Shown: positions 43,836-55,740, counted from the stretch's first letter. The stretch is 64,000 nt of DNA from Amborella trichopoda (GCF_000471905.2 NW_006500347.1:3299233-3363232); one strand, 5' to 3'. Notes: a model not told the origin generated them from the sequence alone. Numbers and translations are program-made.

Positions 43836-43911
43836 TTTTCTTCCACTTCACCCTGATCTTTATGGGCTCGGTTGATTTTAACTTGCTGGTCCTGACCTGA
43901 TATGTGGGGGA

Positions 43912-43918
43912 ATTTATA
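43912..43918 (-). promoter_or_regulatory. Possible TATA box of the O-methyltransferase
   Basis: TATAAAT on the minus strand, 77 bases upstream of the start codon at 43835, which would put transcription initiation near 43885. Identified by sequence alone. Confidence 0.5.
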
Positions 43919-44177
43919 CACAAAGAAGTTTAGGGTAGGGTTTTCTTGATTTGTGATGTGAGGGGAATGTGTGCTTCACAGGAAAGGAAGCATGGACTGC
44001 CATGCCACCCATTTCTTTAGGGAAATTAAAGAAACAAGAAAAGAACAGGTGAGCCACTTTTTATTTTATTTTATTTGATTGTGTTAGGTATTGGCTTTTG
44101 TGTTCGGTATTGGCATGCCACATTAATCATGCATTTTGTCTATCTACTCTGACTGAGGATATACATTATTATTCATA

Positions 44178-44553
44178 GGGTGCGGCTTGTACAGAGCCGA
44201 GGCTCTAAACAATCAAATTAGAGCCCACATTGAAATAGTATCGAGAAATGTAGTTTCAATATCAAGAATCTTTGTCATAGCATGAAATATATTTTCATCT
44301 TTAATTATAAAATTTTAAGCTTAAAAAATAATATTGATCGAGCAGATCTATGAACATTTGAAAATTGACGGTCCAAAAATGAATTACAAGATACACTATT
44401 TCCAAAAGTTAGTATCCTTTTTTTCTCCTGTCCATGCATCTTTGATGTTGAGATGACCAATTTGAGTACATTTGACATCAAAACAACATCTTCTAGTAAA
44501 AATTTTGAGGTGGGCTCAATTTAATTGGCTCTATATAAACTTTCCCAGATTAA
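44178..44553. mobile_element. Miniature Mutator-like element, family A, copy 5 (reverse orientation)
   Basis: Left end GGGTGCGGCTTGTACAGAGC with CGAGGCTCTAAACAATC; right end GGCTCTATATAAACTTTCCC. Interior mirrors copies 1 and 2 in reverse orientation (tgatgttgagatgaccaatt, attataaaattttaagct). Flanking 9-mers TTATTCATA and AGATTAAAG do not match, so the target duplication has decayed or the ends have rearranged. Confidence 0.78.
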
Positions 44554-44582
44554 AGATATGCTTTTTAATATTATATATTTTT

Positions 44583-44967
44583 GGGCGCGGTTTGTATAGA
44601 GCCTAGGCTCTAAACAATCAAATTAGAACCTTCTTTCAAATAGTATTGAAAAATATTATTTCAATACTGGAAATCTTTTTGATAGCCTTAAAATATATTT
44701 TCATCTTTATTTATAAAGTTTAAAGCTTAAAAAATAATGTAGATTGAGATATCTATGAAAACTTGAAAATTGACAGTCCAAAAGTACGTTACAAAATACA
44801 CTATTTCCAAAATTTGAAATTCATTTTTTTCTCATGTTTATGTATCTTGATGTCAAGATGATGAATTTGTGGATATTTAGGCATCAAAACAACCTCTTTT
44901 AATGAAATTTTTGATGTAGGCTCAAATTTGATTGTTTAGAACCTCGGCTCTATATAAAACTTTTCCC
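44583..44967. mobile_element. Miniature Mutator-like element, family A, copy 6, with perfect 9-bp duplication
   Basis: 385 bp, left end GGGCGCGGTTTGTATAGAGC, right end GGCTCTATATAAAACTTTTC followed by CC. Flanked by TATATTTTT on both sides (44574-44582 and 44968-44976), a perfect 9-bp match. This copy is the best evidence that family A is Mutator-like. It lies in tandem, same orientation, with copy 5 only 29 bases away. Non-coding. Confidence 0.88.
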
Positions 44968-45095
44968 TATATTTTTTATCCAGACTCCAACCCGACTGAC
45001 CTATTTAAGCCCGTAAAGGTATTCACAATGACAATTGTTGAAAAAATGGTGAAATGAGGGCTGTGAAATCAGTTTGTAGATGATATTAAAGAACC

Positions 45096-45401
45096 TTGAA
45101 GAAGGATGGGAGGACTTTTATGGTTTCAGTTAAGCTAAAGCATCTTAAGTCTGTATTTGCACTTACTGATTTAAACCAATGTACACAATTTAAACCAAGT
45201 TTACACAATGGTGAACCTAGCAAACTTACTGATTTAAACCAATGTACACAATTTAAACCAAGTTTACACAATGGTGAACCTAGCAAATTAGTGCTGGGGA
45301 TACCTAAAAATGAAAATTCACGATTGAGCATTCAAAGCATTAGAGATGTTTTTAATTTTAGAGAGAGAATGCAAACAGTAGATTTTATGCAAAGCAAATA
45401 A
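45096..45401 (+). other. Unrecognised ORF containing a 63-bp in-frame tandem duplication
   Basis: The 101-codon frame contains LTDLNQCTQFKPSLHNGEPS twice because a 63-bp unit (45162-45224, 45225-45287) is duplicated in frame. It continues GIPKNENSRLSIQSIRDVFN and stops at TAA. Composition is protein-like, and 63 is a multiple of three, so the frame survived the duplication. I recognise no domain, see no promoter, and the 3' end is itself part of a second duplication. It may be an exon remnant. Confidence 0.3.
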
Positions 45402-45530
45402 GTAGAAGTGATGAAATAAAGTAAAGAAAAAAAGTTAGAGATGTTTTTAATTTTAGAGAGAGAATGCAAACAGTAGATTTTATGCAAAGCAAATAAGTAG
45501 AAGTGATGAAATAAAGTAAAGAAAAAAAGG
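45341..45530. repeat. 95-bp tandem duplication
   Basis: tagagatgtttttaatttta and the rest of a 95-base unit ending gtaaagaaaaaaag occurs twice with essentially no differences, so it is recent. It overlaps the 3' end of the ORF at 45096-45401. Confidence 0.92.
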
Positions 45531-45724
45531 AAAAATTACGTTCATACAGTTTTATTTGACCATTATTACGTGATGATCCAAAAATATGCCATATTTATGC
45601 ATACTTCCTTGTCCTTTGATTTTTTTTATTTTTTTTCTTGTTTGCCTCATGTTAAATGTTTTAAACTTCGAATCGCATATTAAATTTATTTATTTTATTT
45701 TATTGCCACTTTAAATCTTCAAAA

Positions 45725-45900
45725 GCCTGAAACCATCAAAAAATGCGATGTAAACATGTTTCGATATTAGAAATACCGGACCGCCTTAAACTTTCAAAAA
45801 ATGAGGTCTAAATGTAGTACGATATTAAAAACATCGGACTACCTTAAACTTTCAAAAAAATAAAGCCTAAACGCCTAATATCGGACCACCTTACCTTAAA
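45725..45900. repeat. Degenerate ~65-bp repeat
   Basis: ttaaactttcaaaaaatgag / cgatattagaaataccggac / cgatattaaaaacatcggac recur about three times with substitutions. Non-coding. Confidence 0.6.
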
Positions 45901-47040
45901 AAAAAAATTTCTAACTCTCGAGACACGCCTTCGTTCCAGGTTCTACCTATTTTGAAGAGAGAAATCCACCAAAGAATAGAGATACAAGAGAGATAAAACA
46001 ATGGTTTTTTTTGAGGGAAACAAACCTTCTGTCGCGCAATGCCCCAACTTCAATATGTGGAGCCCATATATATAAGAGCTCTCAACCAAACTATCCACTA
46101 CTCACGTTTTGGATAAACTTCCTATTACCTATGCGAAGAGGGAGATGACTTTTCACTATCTTAACTACCCATACTCCACTTTACTTAGAGAGATAAAAAT
46201 AATTTTCTATTACAATAAGATATTTATAACCCTTGCCGCAATCCCTATATATAAGGAGTGCAAGTCCCTACATGAAGATCCCATTAGAAGTAATCTTGAT
46301 TACATACACAGTGCCACCAAAATGCATCTCACTGCACATGTCCAACAGAAGACTTTTTTATTGAATGAAAATAACATTTATGAAATGTAATGTCCACGTG
46401 TCGTATATCCCTGAACCAACATACATATTCTAAAAGAAAAAACAAGGAAGAAAGAGAAGGAAGCCCACGTTAGAAAGAGAAACAATGGAGGGACATTCAG
46501 GATAGAGAGAGGATATAAAAGGAGGAGAGAGAAAGAGGGAAGACGCACAATTGACAGAGAAGGGAGAGATCTACATCAAAGGCAATGAAATTGTGCAGAT
46601 GAATGGTTCAAGCGGATTTTTTAATCTTGCTATCATATGCACGATGCTAAAGAGGGGAAGCTCCTTAAGAGCCACGGATCGCTTATGAATAGAGGAGCAA
46701 GAGTCAAGAGAGAGAGAGACCAACGGTTAAGACTAGTCAGTAGAGCGACTGCTCTAATCCCTTTTTTCACAGCAGAGAGAGAGATTGAGAGACTCCATTA
46801 AAGTAAAGCCAACGAGGAGAGAGAGAAACCCTACGTCCCCCCGCACTCCCTTCAAAATCTGCCCCCCTTCACCTCAGCCGCTTCTCACTCTTCTTTTTTT
46901 GGTCTTTCCCCTTTGATTGTGGTGGCCACATGTAGAGAGACAGAGAGAGAGGGAAAGAGAGCGCCATTATAGAAAGCTCTCTCCCCTACAAAGCCCACTC
47001 TCTGTTTCATTCTCCAACCCCGCTTTCTCTCTCTTCAACT
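45901..47040. other. Upstream region of acetolactate synthase
   Basis: No gene recognised. The right half is purine-rich (gagagagagagac around 46710 and gagagagagaaaccc near 46820) and becomes CT-rich just before the start codon, typical of plant housekeeping leaders. A 93-codon frame at 46109-46390 has no recognisable motif. Confidence 0.45.
46514..46521 (+). promoter_or_regulatory. Possible TATA box upstream of acetolactate synthase
   Basis: TATAAAAG lies 520 bases before the ATG at 47041, which would imply a leader of roughly 490 bases or a spliced one. It is the best TATA match in the region, but it is distant. Confidence 0.3.
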
Positions 47041-49057
47041 ATGGCGGCAACTGCGACTTTCTCCCTCTCCAACCCCTCCTCTCCCTTTAGAGAGAGAAAA
47101 TCCTCCACACCACCTCCTCACCACCACCACCGCTACCACTACCACCGCTTTCTCTCCTCCGCCTACTCCACCCCCAAAAATCCTCTCTCTCTCTCTAGAA
47201 GCGGTCCTCTCCGACTCCCCCATCGACCCTGCAACCCTGACCACGCACCAAAAAAACCTCTATTCCCCTTTGCCCTCGAGCTTCATCTCTCGCTTCGCTG
47301 ATGAAGAGCCTCGAAAGGGAGCTGACATTCTGGTTGAAGCTCTAGAGAGAGAAAATGTTCAACATGTTTTCGCCTATCCAGGCGGTGCTTCTCTTGAGAT
47401 CCATCAGGCCCTGACCAGGTCCACAACCGTTAGCAATGTCCTTTGTCGCCATGAACAAGGTGAGATCTTTGCAGCCGAAGGCTATGCTCGATCTACTGGT
47501 AAGGTGGGTGTTTGTATAGCCACCTCCGGACCGGGAGCCACCAATCTGGTTAGTGGGTTAGCTGATGCGATGCTTTCCTTTAGTTGCCATTACTGGTCAG
47601 GTTCCTCGTAGAATGAATGGAACTGATGCTTTTCAAGAGACCCCTATTGTCGAGGTAACCAGGTCTATAACGAAGCACAATTATCTTGTTCTTAATGTCG
47701 ATGATATACCTAGGATTGTTAGAGAAGCTTTCTTTTTAGCTTCATCGGGTCGACCTGGCCCTGTGTTGATCGATGTGCCTAAAGACGTTCAACAACAAAT
47801 GGCGATACCCGATTGGTATCAACCCATGAAAATTCATGGTTATATTAACCGATTGCTGAAAAATCCTGACCTTTCTCAGCTTGAACTGATTGTACGTTTG
47901 ATTTTGGGATCGAAAAGGCCTGTTCTTTATGTAGGGGGTGGCTGTTTGAATGCTAGTGAGGAGAGGTTTGTTGAGCTAACTGGGATACCAGTTGCTAGTA
48001 CTTTAATGGGGTTGGGATCGTATTCATGTTCAGATGATCTCAGCTTGCGTATGTTAGGAATGCATGGTACTGTTTATGCAAATTATGCTGTTGATAAAGC
48101 TGATCTTTTGTTAGCTTTTGGGGTTAGATTTGATGATAGAGTGACAGGAAAATTGGAGGCTTTTGCAAGTAGGGCGAGTATTGTTCATGTCGATATAGAC
48201 CCAGCTGAGATAGGAAAAAACAAGCAACCCCATGTTTCTCTATGTGCTGATATCAGGCTGGCTTTACGTGGGTTGAATCATTTGTTCGAGGAGAGAGAAA
48301 GGAGTGTGTCCGATTCGTTCATGGAGAGAGAGGGTGGTTTAACAAATGTCGGGCTCGATTTCTCGGCTTGGAGACAGGAATTGCAAGAGCAGAAGAGAAA
48401 GTGGCCTCTGAGCTATCAGACTTTTGGAGAGGCTATTCCACCCCAATATGCCATTAAATTATTAGAGGAGTTAACTAAGGGAAAGGCCATTATAAGCTCT
48501 GGAGTGGGTCAACACCAAATGTGGGCTGCTCAATTTTATGATTATCAAAGGCCAAGACAATGGCTAACCTCCGGTGGTTTGGGTGCAATGGGTTTTGGAT
48601 TACCTGCTGCCATTGGAGCTGCGGTAGGTAACCTGATTCTATTGTAGTCGATATTGATGGTGATGGTAGTTTCATGATGAATGTTCAAGAACTTGCAACC
48701 ATAAGGGTCGAAAACCTCCCTGTAAAGATGATGGTTTTGAATAACCAGCATTTGGGTATGGTGGTTCAATGGGAAGATCGATTTTATAAGGCGAACAGGG
48801 CTCATACTTATCTTGGAGACCCATCAAGGGAATCAGAGATTTTCCCCGATTTGTTGAATTTCGCAGAGGCCTGTGATATCCCAGCTGCTCGAGTAACAAA
48901 GCTTAATGAGCTCAAGGCTGCCATTTTGAAGATGTTAGAGACCCCTGGGCCTTACTTATTGGATGTTGTTGTGCCTCATCAGGAGCATGTGCTGCCTATG
49001 ATCCCGAGCGGTGGAGCTTTCAAAGATATAATTACAGAAGGAGATGGGAGAACTTAG
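47041..49057 (+). pseudogene. ALS: Acetolactate (acetohydroxyacid) synthase catalytic subunit, intronless, three frame breaks
   Basis: ALS is the plastid ThDP/FAD enzyme that condenses pyruvate in the first common step of Val, Leu and Ile synthesis, and is the target of sulfonylurea-type herbicides. ATG 47041 opens a Ser/Pro/His-rich transit peptide ([20 protein letters not shown]). Then the frame changes: somewhere in 47044-47220 to frame 2 ([54 protein letters not shown]). Near 47575, about 8 bases are missing where the family has LLDSVPLV, restoring frame 3 ([20 protein letters not shown] ... [19 protein letters not shown] ... [11 protein letters not shown]). One C is missing at about 48631, returning to frame 2 ([51 protein letters not shown]) and ending TAG 49055. 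The ThDP motif GDG..NN, the catalytic Glu in RHEQGE, and the Pro, Ala, Asp, Trp and Ser positions known for resistance all keep the wild-type residue. Full length would be ~670 residues. It is either a recently dead copy or carries assembly errors; PGK, ARAD1 and the methyltransferase here are clean, which favours real damage. Confidence 0.9.
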
Positions 49058-51082
49058 TACTGAGATTGGAAGCCACTATGGTTTGTGTTGCTGCTGATTT
49101 AGGGAATGTGCGTTAATTGGTTGAGTTAGATCATGCTATGAGTCGGTTTTTATCGTATATCTATTGACTATCATAGTTCTGTTCCTTTGAGCTAAGAATG
49201 TTTTAGGGCATGGTATACTCTATGAGCTATTGGGGTAGACCTACAACTTCATGTTTTTAGGATATCTATTGTTATTGTACTCTATTGGTGGTTGAGTATT
49301 TATGAGGTGCTTTCATTTCGTACTCAAAACTTGAGCGTGATATATTCATGGCTAATATATAGTTCATTCTAGCTGTTCGATTTGTGCTTCATGTTTGTTT
49401 ATTTGTTCCGAGCATTGAGATTTTATGTTTTGATGGCTGGCAATTCCTTTGAGATTATGTTCTCTACAAGTGAGAAATGCGATTAATATCTTGAATCATT
49501 TTGGATTATAAGAAAAAATTATTTTGAGTTATTTTGTGCCCATATCGAATGCCATTATCATGATGCCAAATTGCCAATCGTATTGGAATTACATTGTTGT
49601 TTATAATGAAGTTTTTTGTTTTTCACCATTTCATGGGACATCATTTTATTGATATTTTTAGATTCTCATATGAGAGGTGTGATTTTAATGTGCATGGGTC
49701 GTAGGGTTTCATCCAACCCAATAGCCTTAGACAACACTACAAAGAGTTCATGGTGTTCACGGATAGCGTGTTTGTATTTGCAATGGTATGATAGTCACTG
49801 CAGATGAAGATGACACTAGAAAGAGTGCATGGTGTTCCTCAAGTAGCTAATTTCCTGTATCTGTATCTGGTGTTTGTGTCCTAAATATTTGCAAAGGTAA
49901 GATAAATTTTATAGCCTGATGTTAAAATAGTTTAGTAGTCTCATATTTAAAAGCACCTTGGCTCCAAAATACTGCAGGAAGTTCCCATAGGATTTTGTGG
50001 ATCTCACATTGAATCTATTGGAGGCAGAATGTGAATAGCCACATGAGCCCCAAGGGAGTCCCTGTTACTGGTTAGTGACACTGTTTGACAATTGATTTGG
50101 ATGGTCCTTGCGAAACATTGGTCTCATCAATTCTCATGTCGATCTGTTTTCCATGTTATGACAAAAAAAAACATTGCTCCACATGCAATTTGGGTCATCA
50201 TTTGAAAATCATCGGGCCGACTTGAAAATCACCCGGGTAAGTCACCCGGGTAAGTCCGGATCATGAGCCGAGAGATCTTGGGATCCCGGGAATAGCTTAT
50301 GTCCTATGAATTTTCACAAATTTATAATTTTACTTATTAAAAATTCCCTGTCTGCCTCAGTTTTACCTGAGTCGCACTAGGGGGGACTCAATCTAGGGTC
50401 TTTGTCGAGTGTAACTTTCCAAACACTGCTTCGGATATTCATTGTCTCCCTTTCTCTATGATAAATAAATGCGGAAAAATATCCCTATCAATTTTATTAA
50501 ATGTAGCCATATAAGGATTATGCAGCTGCATAAGGCATCATTTGGCTTGGGGCGCATTGCACACCCCTGCATAGGCCAGAATTTGTGACGTGCCCTCATA
50601 TGGAATTTGTGACGTGCCCTCATATGTGGCACATCACCATGCATTAGGAGAGATGCATCTGTATAGGTTCTCTTGCTCATGGGTGAAAATGTTGCTCATG
50701 AGAAAGAGCAAAAATGTTGGGAGGATTTGGGAAGAGTATAGGACCCCTTGAAAGCTCCTTAGAATCATATTATCGTGGGTCCAAGGGCTTAAAACTGAAA
50801 AATAAAGGAAACCAAGTTTTTTTTGTGTTTCCGAAATTTTCAAAACGATTGGGGGTTTTTTTCTTGATTATTTGTGCGATCGTTTTATTTTTTTTCGGCC
50901 AACATTTTGAAGGTTTTAGGGTGAAACTTCACAATTCGAGGGATTCAATGCCGAGGAGATTAAAATCTAGAAATTGATATTTCTTTGGATTTTGGGTTTG
51001 GTATTGAAAGTTTGAAACCAAGGATCAATTTTTTGGTAAGTTCAGAGTCCTACCAATATTTTTTTTTATTTTTTATGAAATA
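49058..51082. other. No gene recognised between ALS and the hAT gene
   Basis: 49058-49400 should hold the ALS 3' UTR. A small duplication (aatttgtgacgtgccctcat twice, 50581-50632) and CCGGGTAAGTC words repeated at 50231-50255 are visible. Open frames at 49616-49807 and 50714-50977 have no recognisable motif; the latter may be hAT element leader. Confidence 0.45.
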
Positions 51083-52671
51083 ATGTCTTCATCTTCATCA
51101 AGTAACAAAGATCTGATGTGGAAATATTCGAGATTGAACAATCCAAATGATCCAAATAGTGTTTTTTTGTATGCTATGTGAGAAAACATATTGGGGGGTA
51201 TTTTTGGGTAAAAACAACATCTTGCTAAAATTATCGGGAATGTGAAGCGTGCCCTTTAGCAGCAGAGAAATTAGAAGAGAGACTAGGGCATATTTGGATA
51301 ATTCTGCCTTGCTCATCTATAGACTCACACCTATAGTTTTGGAAGCAGACTGACTGGCTGGTAATCAAGCATAGGATTATAAGGGAGAATGTTCTGTATA
51401 TTTATGGAAATGTTGGGTGAAGAGGGCCTCTCCCTAAGGGGCCATTGGATGTATTTCATACCCCTAACCCCAAAAGTGTGGTAGACTATAAGAGTAAAAA
51501 ACAGAACAAACCACACTTTATACAAGTGGGTTTACTGAGACGTTTGTGCTTCTCTAGCTGCAAAGTTATGGTCGAGGGAATTGGGTACTTTGGCCCCAGG
51601 CTTAAACCCTATTTTTCGATGACCTCAGTTGGGCCTTTATTAAAGGACACAGTGAGAGATGTGAAGACAAGTTCTCAAAGAGAAGGGTGGGAGAAGTTTG
51701 CAGTGACCATCATGTGTGATGGATAGATGGAAAGTCTTGGTCCTTTATGGATATCTCGTGTTGTCCATAAATGCGACTTTGTGGGTCGATGGATGATATT
51801 GTAGACTTTGTTAGGGAAGAAAATGTGGTACAAATTGTTGGTGACAGTGCCAATTATCTGCAGTTGGTCATCTCTTGACTTTGAAGAGGAGGCATGTGTT
51901 TTAGACTCGTTGCGCAACTCATGGGCTTGATCTCATTCTTGAGGACACAGTGAAGCTATCTATGGTCAATTAGAAAAAGTTTGTCATTGGTTTCATCTAC
52001 GATCGTGCCTTTGTCCTAAGCATGATGAGAGAGCTTACAAAGAAGTGGGAGATTGAGAGCCAGGAGTCACTAGATTTGCCATGACATTTCTCATTCTGCA
52101 AATCCTATGCAAGCTCAAAGATGTCCTAAGCAGTATGTTCACTTCAGAGAGGTGGACTAGAAGTAAGTGGTCAAGCATCAAGATGGGAGAAAAGCAGAGA
52201 AAATTGTTCATAATGCATCCTTTTGGTCCCAAGTTTACTTTTCCTTGAATAATTCTAGCCCTTTGGTGAAAGTGCTTCAATTGGTGGATGAAGATGCGAT
52301 GCCCACCATGGCTACATACATGAGGCCATGATTAGGGCAACAAAAGAGATAAAAATGGCTTTGAAGAATGACGTGACCAAATACAATCCCATACTTGAGA
52401 ATATAGGTAGCAGATGGGATACCCAGTCCCCCTATGCAGTGGTTTACTTTTTGAATCCATCTCGAATCAGATTGCATAATAAATGGAGCACTCTTATGTA
52501 CTTTAAGAGGTTAGTTCTTTATCCTTCTATAGAAGATGAGATCCGAAGTTGTGAATTGATCAAGTTCAAGCATACTCTCGGGAACTTTGCACGTGCTATC
52601 GCGTTTCAGAACAGGGATGCTACACAACCATGTAACAATAACAAAAGTGGAACTTTGACCTTTGAAGTTTG
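51083..52671 (+). pseudogene. hAT-superfamily transposase gene, decayed (BED zinc finger, DUF659, partial core)
   Basis: From ATG 51083 the frame reads MSSSSSSNKDLMWKYSRLNN. Shifted in T and G runs, it continues FCMLCEKTYWGGIF and KQHLAKIIGNVKR, a BED-type zinc finger (Cys-Cys...His with GNVK). The DUF659-like segment follows: RDVKTSSQREGWEKFAVTIM and CDG, then VVQI/VGDSANYLQLV-type words in other frames near 51830. The conserved core continues as GVTRFAMTFLILQILCKLKD, MFTSERWTRSKWSS, and 52328-52672 (ATKEIKMALKNDVTKYNPIL, then NIGSRWDTQSPYAVVYFLNP). The C-terminal hAT dimerisation region is missing; a LINE begins ~70 bases downstream. Several frame breaks and stops mean no active protein. 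Plant hAT transposases of this layout are usually 600-800 residues. The terminal inverted repeats were not found. Confidence 0.85.
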
Positions 52672-52741
52672 AATTTCACCAACACATTGTTAACTAAATT
52701 GTTTTCTCTTACTTTCTTATACTTGTTTAGTTATATTAAAC

Positions 52742-55740
52742 TTTTTTGAGAAGTGTTAACTATTATATTGCTGAAATAAAAGGATTACAATTGAGCATGA
52801 CCGAGAGGACCCTAAGAGCAGGTCTCTCGGTAAAGTTGGTAATTCTATAAAAAAATGGGCTTATATAGGGTGCCCCATACATGTGCCCCTTTTTGGGGAT
52901 GTATACAATGAAAAGAGAGAGAGGAAGGTGGGATCAAGAAAAAGAGGCTAATGACTGGTGTCCAATTACAAAACTATGGAAGCTGTGTAGTTGAGAGAAA
53001 GACTATAGTGTTCCTAGCTCCGTCTTTCGCCAGAGGTCCGCGTGCTCGTTGGACGTCTTCCAAGTGGGCCTCCATGAGACATCCATATCCCTGCATAGGT
53101 GAGCAACCTCATTAAAAATGGGTGCTAGATACGAACGCGGTGACGTAGACCCAGTCACCCAAGCTATAATATTTTTTGCATCTCCTTCGATCAGTAGTTG
53201 TGAGCCCCAGTCTCGGTTAAAAGATTTTAGACCAAGGAGCAGTGCCAAGGCTTCCGCGTGTGAGAATCATAGTGGCCGAGGTATTCCGAGTACGTGTAGA
53301 GGATGTTACTGTTATGGTCTCTGAAAACCCCGCCGGCCCCTGCATGGCCTGGATCCCAAGAGAGCATCCGTCGAAATTGAGCTTGATGGTGCCTTCCTGT
53401 GGAGGCTGCCAGTTGTTTGCTCTTTTGGGTTTTCATGGCCTATGTTTGAAGATATGTAAGGAGGTCGCAAAGATACCCGAAAAGGCCTTATGATTGGAAG
53501 CCCAAAAGATTACTAGGGAAGTAACCTTATGGAAAAGAGCCTGAGTGTGGAGTTTGTGGCCCTAAAAGATCTTGGATTTTCTTTCATTCCAAATGACCCA
53601 AATGGTTGCCGCTATTGTTGCCCCCCATAGAAGCCTTCCTGCTTTCGGCCAATGAACTGCAAGGTCCATAGCCTGAAGAGCCTTGAGGAAGGTGGAGTTA
53701 CCCAATGAATGTTAAACAACTGTAGTATTTGAGTCCACGAGTCTAAAGCAGTGCTGCAGTAAATGAAGAGATGGGGGTTGGTTTCTTCCTCGCTCTGACA
53801 CATTGCGCATCTATTCGACATTTGACGTCCTCTTTTTTGCATTTGGTCCACTGTTAGTGCCCTTTGTAAGTAAGCAATCCAGTTGAACATTTGAACTTTG
53901 GGAGGGGCTATAGTGGACCAAACATTTGAGAGCGGAGATTTGGGATTGAGTGGGTAGGTAAGTGGTTGGGTGAGTTTCTGGTAAAAAGAGGAGACCAAGA
54001 AGTTTCCAGACAGGTTGGGGGTCCAGATCCCTCCCATGAGAGGGGAGAAAAGTGGAGTCAAGGGTTGCCAAAAGTGTGGAGAAAAGACTTATTTCCTCTT
54101 CCGTAAGATTTCTTCTGAAGTTGGGGTTCCAAATCCTTCTATTACCTACGGCCATTAACTCCTCTGCCACTGTTGCATCCTTGTTTGAGGTAAGTGAGAA
54201 TAGCGAGGGGTAGTTGTCCCTGAGAGGGGTATGTCCTAACTAGAGATCGGACCAGAACTTAATTCTAGTTCCTTCTTTGATTTGGAATCTAATGTATTTT
54301 TTGAAAGGTGAGAGAACGGCCGAGAAGGACTTCCACACACCAGAGGCGTTATTGACCTGTTGCCTTTCCGATAGCTAGATAGTTTGTGGAATGCGGTATT
54401 TATTCCTTAGTATCTGTGCTCACAGGGAATCTGGTTGGGTAGCAAGGTGCCATCACCATTTCCCTAGTGAGGCCAAATTATGTTGTCTCAGGTTTTTGAT
54501 CCGTATTCCCCCTTGAGATTTAGGAAGGCATATATTGTGCCAAGGAATTAGGAGGTACTTTGTTTTCTCTGGTTGTCCCGACCAAAGAAAGTTCCTCATG
54601 AGTTGTTCAAGGTGAAGAGCCACTGAGCTAGGTATCTGGAAGAGGAACATAAGATATACAGGGGCATTGGCTAAAGTGGCTTTGATCATGGTAGACCAGC
54701 CTCCCATTGAGAGGTATCTCCCTTTCTATCATGCTAGACGCTTGTCCACCTTGTCTATGATGTGAGCCCATTGTCTCTTTTTAGGTTTTCCCAATCCCAG
54801 TGGGAATCCTAGGTAGGATGTGGGTAGCTCTTCCACTTTGCATCCCCAATTAGGGATGAGAGCTTTAACTTCCTCAGAAGAAAGTGCTACCCCCATCATT
54901 TTTTATTTCTCCATGTTGCCTCTTGGAAACATTGAGGTATAGTCTGAGATTGTTAATTTCCTCTTGCAAAGCATCTAGGAACACCAACGTGTCGTCTGCA
55001 TATTGTAGGTGAGAGACATTTGGGCCCTGGTGGCTACACCTGAAACCTGATAGTAGACCTGCTTGGTTTATATGCGATAGCGAGCGGCTGAATACTTCAG
55101 CCGATATGGTGAACAGGAAAGGGGAAAGAGGATCCCCTTGGCGCGGATCCCTCGAAGAGGGGAAGAAGCCTTTAAGCGTCCCATTGATTAAGATGGAAAA
55201 GTAAGGATGGGAGTAGCATCCTCTCATCCACTTCCTTCATCTATCCTGAAAACCCATTCTCTTCATAGCTTCCTCAAGGACAAACCAGTCAACATGGTCA
55301 TAAGCTTTTTCCCAATAGATTTTAAAGATCAGGCTCGGGATTTTGGATCTGTGCCGAGAGTGGATACACTCGTGAGCCACTAGCGCTCCTTCTAGAATCT
55401 GTCTTCCTTTGATGAATGCCGTTTGAGATTGGGAGATGACCAGCGGGAGAACTGGTTGTAATCTTGGAGCCAAAACTTTGGCTAAGACTTTGTACGAGGA
55501 ATTTAAGAGACTGATAGGGCGAAAGTCTCTTAGTTCCTCTGCCCCTTCTTTCTTTGGCACAAGAGCAATGAAGGTTGCATTGATAGCTTTGTGGAGAACG
55601 CCCTGGTGAAAGAATTTCTCAAAGAAACTGAGAAAGTCTGGGCGAAAGGTATCCCAATAACTTTGAAAAGGTGCTATCGGGAACCCATCTGGAAAGGTGG
55701 CTTTAGGAACCCATCTTAGTTCCTCAGAAGGCATTTTTGG
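52742..55740 (-). mobile_element. 5'-truncated L1-type LINE (RT, zf-RVT, RNase H), decayed
   Basis: Read on the minus strand. 55734-55237: SEELRWVPKATFPDGFPIAP and LRDFRPISLLNSSYKVLAKV, QTAFIKGRQILEGALVAHE, FKIYWEKAYDHVDW. 55227-54874: RQGDPLSPFLFTISAEVFSR and the catalytic LQYADDTLVFLDA. 54707-54453: WSTMIKATLANAPVYLMFLF, FLWSGQPEKTKYLLIPW, SQGGIRIKNLRQHNLASLGK. 54061-53612: zf-RVT (SNVWSTIAPPKVQMFNWIAY, RCAMCQSEEETNPHLFIYC). 53436-53003: RNase H (GAGGVFRDHNSNILYTYSEY, then LIEGDAKNIIAWVTG). Frames are broken between these blocks. The endonuclease and ORF1 are absent, so the copy is 5'-truncated near 55740, as is usual for LINEs. The 3' end is probably near 52742, where the minus strand reads CACTTCTCAAAAAAG. 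No target duplication found. Confidence 0.88.

Noticed and set aside
43158-43856. Plus-strand and alternate-frame ORFs over the O-methyltransferase exon 1
   Set aside because: Shadows of a GC-rich coding exon; only the 43835-43065 minus-strand frame has family motifs.
48490-48899. Minus-strand frames inside acetolactate synthase
   Set aside because: Antisense shadows of conserved ALS coding sequence with no recognisable motif.
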